Source: UTPRO1 sp031400185 (GTDB lineage: Bacteria; Desulfobacterota; Binatia; UTPRO1). From it: a stretch of DNA of 64,000 nucleotides. Every line of letters begins with the position of its first letter. Position 1 is the stretch's first letter. Below the pieces are notes generated by a model. That model was not told where the DNA came from. It was given only the letters and a program-made list of their open reading frames with translations, and ran no database searches. A program made the position numbers and the translations under genes. Below are positions 61,133 through 64,000 of the stretch, piece by piece. The DNA lies in NCBI GenBank assembly GCA_031400185.1, contig JANNPN010000255.1, positions 15,985 to 79,984 of the forward strand. Direction: 5' to 3'.

Positions 61133-61699
61133 ATGCCGCTGCCGGACGGCTTCACGCTGACCCCCGGCTGCTTCGACGCCGCCGCTAGCGCGGCGCATCT
61201 CGAGGGATTGCTCGTCGAGCTCGAGTGGGAGGAGCAGCGGTTCACGATCTACGGCCGCACCGTGCCGATGCCGCGCCTCATCGCGATGTACGGGCCGGTC
61301 GGCTATCGCTACTCGGGCGTCGTGCACCCGCCGCGCGTGCTCCCGCCGCGGCTCGACGCCATCCGCCGGCACGTCGAGCAGGCGACCGGTCGAGCCTTCA
61401 ACTCGGTGCTCGCGAACCTCTACCGCGACGGACGCGACTCCGTCGGCTGGCATCGCGACAACGACTACCCGCACGGCGGCCAGCCGGACATCGCGTCGGT
61501 GAGCTTCGGCGCGACCCGGCGCTTCGAGATCCGGGAGCGCGCGGGGGAGAAAGCCGTCGCCATCGATCTTGGCACGGGAAGCGTGCTCGTCATGGCGGGC
61601 GCCGCCGTCGCGCGCTGGTCGCATCGGATCGCGAAGACGAGCCGCGTGGTCGGCCCGCGCGTGAACCTCACCTTTCGACACATGGTGAGCTCGTCTTGA
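61133..61699 (+). CDS. AlkB-like Fe(II)/2-oxoglutarate dioxygenase
   Basis: The 188-residue protein has the iron ligands His107, Asp109 (WHRDND) and His164 (RWSHRI), and the 2-oxoglutarate arginines in RVNLTFR (176 and 182), together with MPRLIAMYG near residue 47. This is the ALKBH2/3-like DNA repair branch, which demethylates alkylated bases. It would act in the cytoplasm on DNA or RNA. It is downstream of an SDR and upstream of a GFA gene. Confidence 0.92.
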   Translation: MPLPDGFTLTPGCFDAAASAAHLEGLLVELEWEEQRFTIYGRTVPMPRLIAMYGPVGYRYSGVVHPPRVLPPRLDAIRRHVEQATGRAFNSVLANLYRDGRDSVGWHRDNDYPHGGQPDIASVSFGATRRFEIRERAGEKAVAIDLGTGSVLVMAGAAVARWSHRIAKTSRVVGPRVNLTFRHMVSSS

Positions 61700-61743
61700 G
61701 CGAGCCGCGCGCAACCGCTACGCACGCGCGAGGAGGATCCCGC

Positions 61744-62211
61744 ATGGTCTCGCTTCCCCTCGTCGGCGGCTGTCAGTGCGGTGCGTTGCGCTACGCGGTC
61801 TCGGCGCCGCCGCTCATGATCTACAACTGCCACTGCACCAACTGTCAGACGATCGGCGGCGGTGCGTTCGGGACGCCCGCGACCGTCCTGGAGGCCAGCT
61901 TCGCGTTCACCCAAGGCACGCCCCGCACGTTTGAATGGAAGTCGGACGCCGGGAACCCGCGCTACGGATGGTTCTGCGGCGACTGCGGGAGCCGCATCGC
62001 GCACGGGCAGATCCCGTCCTCTGGGATCCTCAGCCTCCGGAGCGGCACGCTCGACGACACGAGCTGGGTCGAGCCGGTCGGCGACATCTGGACGCGGAGC
62101 GCGCAGCCGTGGGTGAAGCTCTCCGGCGCGCGCATCGAGACCCCGCAGCAGCCAACCGATTACGCGCCCTTCATCGAGCGGTTCAAGGCGCAGGGGCGCT
62201 TCTCGGGCTGA
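61744..62211 (+). CDS. GFA family (CENP-V/formaldehyde-activating fold) zinc protein
   Basis: The 155-residue protein has the GFA zinc-ligand pattern: GGCQCGALRY, NCHCTNCQTIGGGAFG and WFCGDCGSRIAHG. It has two zinc sites in the CENP-V fold, first described for glutathione-dependent formaldehyde-activating enzyme; many members do not have that activity. The start has a GAGGA site before the ATG. It follows the AlkB gene by 44 bases. Confidence 0.9.
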   Translation: MVSLPLVGGCQCGALRYAVSAPPLMIYNCHCTNCQTIGGGAFGTPATVLEASFAFTQGTPRTFEWKSDAGNPRYGWFCGDCGSRIAHGQIPSSGILSLRSGTLDDTSWVEPVGDIWTRSAQPWVKLSGARIETPQQPTDYAPFIERFKAQGRFSG

Positions 62212-62600
62212 TCGCCGGCGCCGAGCGGAACAGCCGCGGACCCACGGGATGCCGTGCCCCCTGATGCGGGCCGACGCAGCGTCGAAGTCGGCGCGCGGAG
62301 GTGCCCCAGGCCGCAGTTTCCGCACGAACCCGTCGTCCACGCGCAGCACCGTGAACGGCGGCGGGGCGCTCGCACTCGGCCATGAGCTCGACGCCGACGC
62401 CAGCCTTCCGGGCGTGGCGTTGTAAATTCGTAGAAACCGACGTCTCAAATCTTGAAATCTCCGTCGGCGTCGTCGTGGCCGCCGCGAGAAAATGCTCGCA
62501 GCGCGCGGCGCGTGCGAACCGCGGGGTTGGTGCGGCTCTTGCTTTATTGAAGCTCGACGCCCGGCGCACGAGCCGTGCTCACAAAAAAGGGGGAGGTTTC
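62212..62600. other. 389-base region without a supported gene
   Basis: Open frames here are short or look spurious. A relatively AT-rich stretch at 62420-62470 and around 62530-62600 may hold the promoter of the basic protein gene; GGGGGAGG at 62590-62597 is its ribosome-binding site. Nothing else is supported. Confidence 0.6.
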
Positions 62601-62921
62601 ATGGCCACGAAGACGAAAGCAAAGAGCAGCGCCAAGACCACTACTCGTTCCAAATCGGGAACGCGGAAGCCGGGGCAAGCCAGCAAGACCGTCACCGGAA
62701 CGGCGAAGAAGACGACCAGTGCCGTGAAGAACACGGCGCGCGCCGCTGCGAGCACGCCGCTCGGCAAGGCCGCCGCGAAAGTGCTGGCGGGTGCCGCGGC
62801 AGGTGCCGTCCGCGCAATCATCCCTCAGCTCGAAGAGGCCGCCGGGTCGCAGGAAAAAGTCGCCGGGAACGCCAAGACGGGCGCCCGCGGAAACGCCGGC
62901 AAGTCGCGCTCGACTACGTAG
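62601..62921 (+). CDS. Lys/Ala/Thr-rich histone-H1-like basic protein
   Basis: The 106-residue protein is strongly basic in its first half (KTKAKSSAKTTTRSKSGTRKPG), then has an Ala/Gly-rich hydrophobic stretch (AAAKVLAGAAAGAVRAIIP), and a short acidic section (QLEEAAGSQEKVAG). It resembles H1-like or YtxH/ElaB-type small proteins rather than an enzyme. Its role might be DNA or membrane binding; sequence does not settle it. It has a good ribosome-binding site and a holin-like gene follows 8 bases downstream. Confidence 0.75.
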   Translation: MATKTKAKSSAKTTTRSKSGTRKPGQASKTVTGTAKKTTSAVKNTARAAASTPLGKAAAKVLAGAAAGAVRAIIPQLEEAAGSQEKVAGNAKTGARGNAGKSRSTT

Positions 62922-62929
62922 GAGGCCGG

Positions 62930-63370
62930 ATGGCCGCCGCAGAACCGACCGGCGAATCACGCCTCCACGAGGCGGTGCTCGCCGGGCGCACCGACGAGGA
63001 TCTGACCGCGCTCGTCGCGAAGCTCGGAGACGACCTCCTCCGTCTCGTCGACGGCAAGCTGGGTCTCATGAAGCTCGACATCGAGGACGAGGCACGCCGC
63101 TATGGCCGCGAGCTGGTAGCGTGGGCCATGGCGGCGGTCGTCATCGCGGTCGGGCTCGCTGCGTGCGTCGCGAGCCTCGCGTTCGCGCTCGCCTCGGTGC
63201 TGCCGGTAGCGCTCGATCCCCTGCTGCAGCGTGCGGTCGCCTTCGGAGCGGTCGGCCTGTTCGGCATCGTCGCCGGGTGGATCGTCCTCCGACGCGGCGG
63301 GGCGCGGCTCGGGACCCACGCGCAGGCAACGGTCGACGCGGTGACTCCGTCCCATGGCGAACGTGGCTGA
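62930..63370 (+). CDS. Phage-holin-3_6/DUF1469-like membrane protein
   Basis: The 146-residue protein has an acidic helical N-terminus (DEDLTALVAKLGDDLLRLVDGKLGLMKLDIEDE), then two membrane helices (ELVAWAMAAVVIAVGLAACV and FALASVLPVALDPLLQRAVAF ... GIVAGWIVL). This is the layout of the Actinobacteriophage-holin-III/YqjE-like family. It probably sits in the inner membrane. The GGAGG site before the ATG decides the start. It overlaps the next gene by 17 bases. Confidence 0.8.
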   Translation: MAAAEPTGESRLHEAVLAGRTDEDLTALVAKLGDDLLRLVDGKLGLMKLDIEDEARRYGRELVAWAMAAVVIAVGLAACVASLAFALASVLPVALDPLLQRAVAFGAVGLFGIVAGWIVLRRGGARLGTHAQATVDAVTPSHGERG

Positions 63371-63911
63371 TCCGAAGCCCGGCGGTGAGCCGGCGACGCC
63401 TCCGACGCGCGAGGAGTTGCAAGAGCGCGTCGACGAGGCTCGGCATTCCATCAACGAGACCGTCGAGCAGATCAAGGGGACGGTCGAGGAGCGCGTCGAC
63501 GCGGTCGCCGACACCGTGACCGGCGTGCTCTCGATGACCGAGCAGTTCCAACGCGAGCCCGTTGCCTGGAGTCTCGGGGCGCTCTCCGCCGGCTTCGCGA
63601 TGGGCTACAGCCTCGGGCGGGCGCACCACGCGAAAGGCAAGAACGGACGACCGACAGCGCTCGCGAGCTTCGCCGACGACCTCGCGTCCGAGCTCGCCAA
63701 CTTCGGTGGTACGCTCGTGCCGCCGAACCTGAGCGCGCAGCTCAAGGCGGCCTTCGGGGTCGATCTGTCGGCCGCGCTCGAGCGGATCGCCAACGTGCGC
63801 ACCTCGCCGACACGGAAACGTCTGGCGGCCCCGGCTGCCAAGCGCACCCGCGAGCGCCCCAAGGTCCGGGGCAAACGCGCCCCTACCCGGCGCCCCCGAA
63901 CGCGAACCTGA
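63354..63911 (+). CDS. DUF3618-like helical membrane-associated protein
   Basis: The 185-residue protein begins with a helical, charged stretch (REELQERVDEARHSINETVEQIKGTVEERVDAV) that resembles DUF3618/YqjD-type coiled coils, then a membrane-like segment WSLGALSAGFAMGYSLG and a strongly basic tail (RKRLAAPAAKRTRERPKVRG). Such proteins tie membrane and ribosome or stress responses in enterobacteria, though that is inference here. It forms a unit with the holin-like and basic protein genes. Confidence 0.75.
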   Translation: MANVADPKPGGEPATPPTREELQERVDEARHSINETVEQIKGTVEERVDAVADTVTGVLSMTEQFQREPVAWSLGALSAGFAMGYSLGRAHHAKGKNGRPTALASFADDLASELANFGGTLVPPNLSAQLKAAFGVDLSAALERIANVRTSPTRKRLAAPAAKRTRERPKVRGKRAPTRRPRTRT

Positions 63912-63926
63912 GAGCGTGCGCCGCGC

Positions 63927-64000
63927 TCAGAGCGTGGTCCAGAAGACGCGGAGCGCCATCAGCACCGTTGCCGTGGTGCCGATCACGAAGCTGATCGCGC
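63927..64000 (-). CDS. 3' end of a membrane protein gene, cut by the window edge
   Basis: A minus-strand frame ends at a stop at 63927-63929 and continues past the window. The visible 23 residues are hydrophobic with helix-like spacing (AISFVIGTTATVLMALRVFW), then TTL. It may be the last membrane helix of a longer protein. A loose hairpin, CTGAGAGCG with CGCGCTCAG, lies between it and the convergent gene at 63911. Function unknown. Confidence 0.5.
   Translation of the reverse strand, partial: AISFVIGTTATVLMALRVFWTTL

Overview
The window is high-GC, gene-dense bacterial chromosome with no rRNA, tRNA, CRISPR array or recognisable insertion sequence. Coq4 (ubiquinone), 2-oxoacid/crotonase/CaiB acyl-CoA chemistry, a Rieske oxygenase, a flavin monooxygenase of the LLM class, DUF1329 and DUF4215 proteins and many exported proteins of unknown role suggest a soil or aquatic bacterium of the deltaproteobacterial/Myxococcota/Binatota kind. 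That placement is inference; no marker gene in the window settles it.

Layout. 1-9900: a 5'-truncated wHTH-AAA-TPR regulator, a Coq4-like protein, a DAACS symporter, a LOG-family protein, an amidohydrolase lipoprotein, an alpha/beta hydrolase and coaE. 10020-14265: a TetR-led operon (Rieske oxygenase, crotonase without the usual catalytic glutamates, HAD-PlsC fusion). 14284-17679: divergent methyltransferase genes and a second TetR operon. 18452-26648: a minus-strand MoxR/DUF58/VWA operon whose five genes all overlap by 4 bases, followed by a 7Fe/8Fe-type ferredoxin. 26695-30803: trmJ, nth, an MFS transporter and an OmpA protein. 30817-34123: an exported protein, amtB behind a candidate sigma-54 promoter, and an orphan LuxR response regulator that abuts a truncated DUF1329 gene.

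35038-43473: a Gfo/Idh oxidoreductase, a YtkA/di-haem peroxidase pair, and a redox cluster of two TetR regulators, an O-methyltransferase, a ferredoxin, a stand-alone phosphohistidine-domain enzyme and a diiron ferritin-like protein. 43650-46593: an overlapping gene pair encoding an HExxH metallopeptidase and a protein with the zinc-ligand spacing of phospholipase C/S1-P1 nuclease. 46798-56628: methyltransferases, a GT2 glycosyltransferase and a large membrane glycosyltransferase-like protein, two exported beta-propeller proteins, a CaiB/BaiF CoA-transferase and an APH-fold kinase. 56805-63927: an LLM monooxygenase, PhoD, a DUF4215 protein without signal peptide, SDR, AlkB, GFA, a H1-like basic protein with a holin-like/DUF3618-like pair, and the 3' end of a membrane protein gene.

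The most distinctive signals are the metallopeptidase/PLC-fold pair, the diiron/ferredoxin/swivel-domain cluster, and the fact that all four TetR genes carry a different palindrome directly upstream of their start codons.
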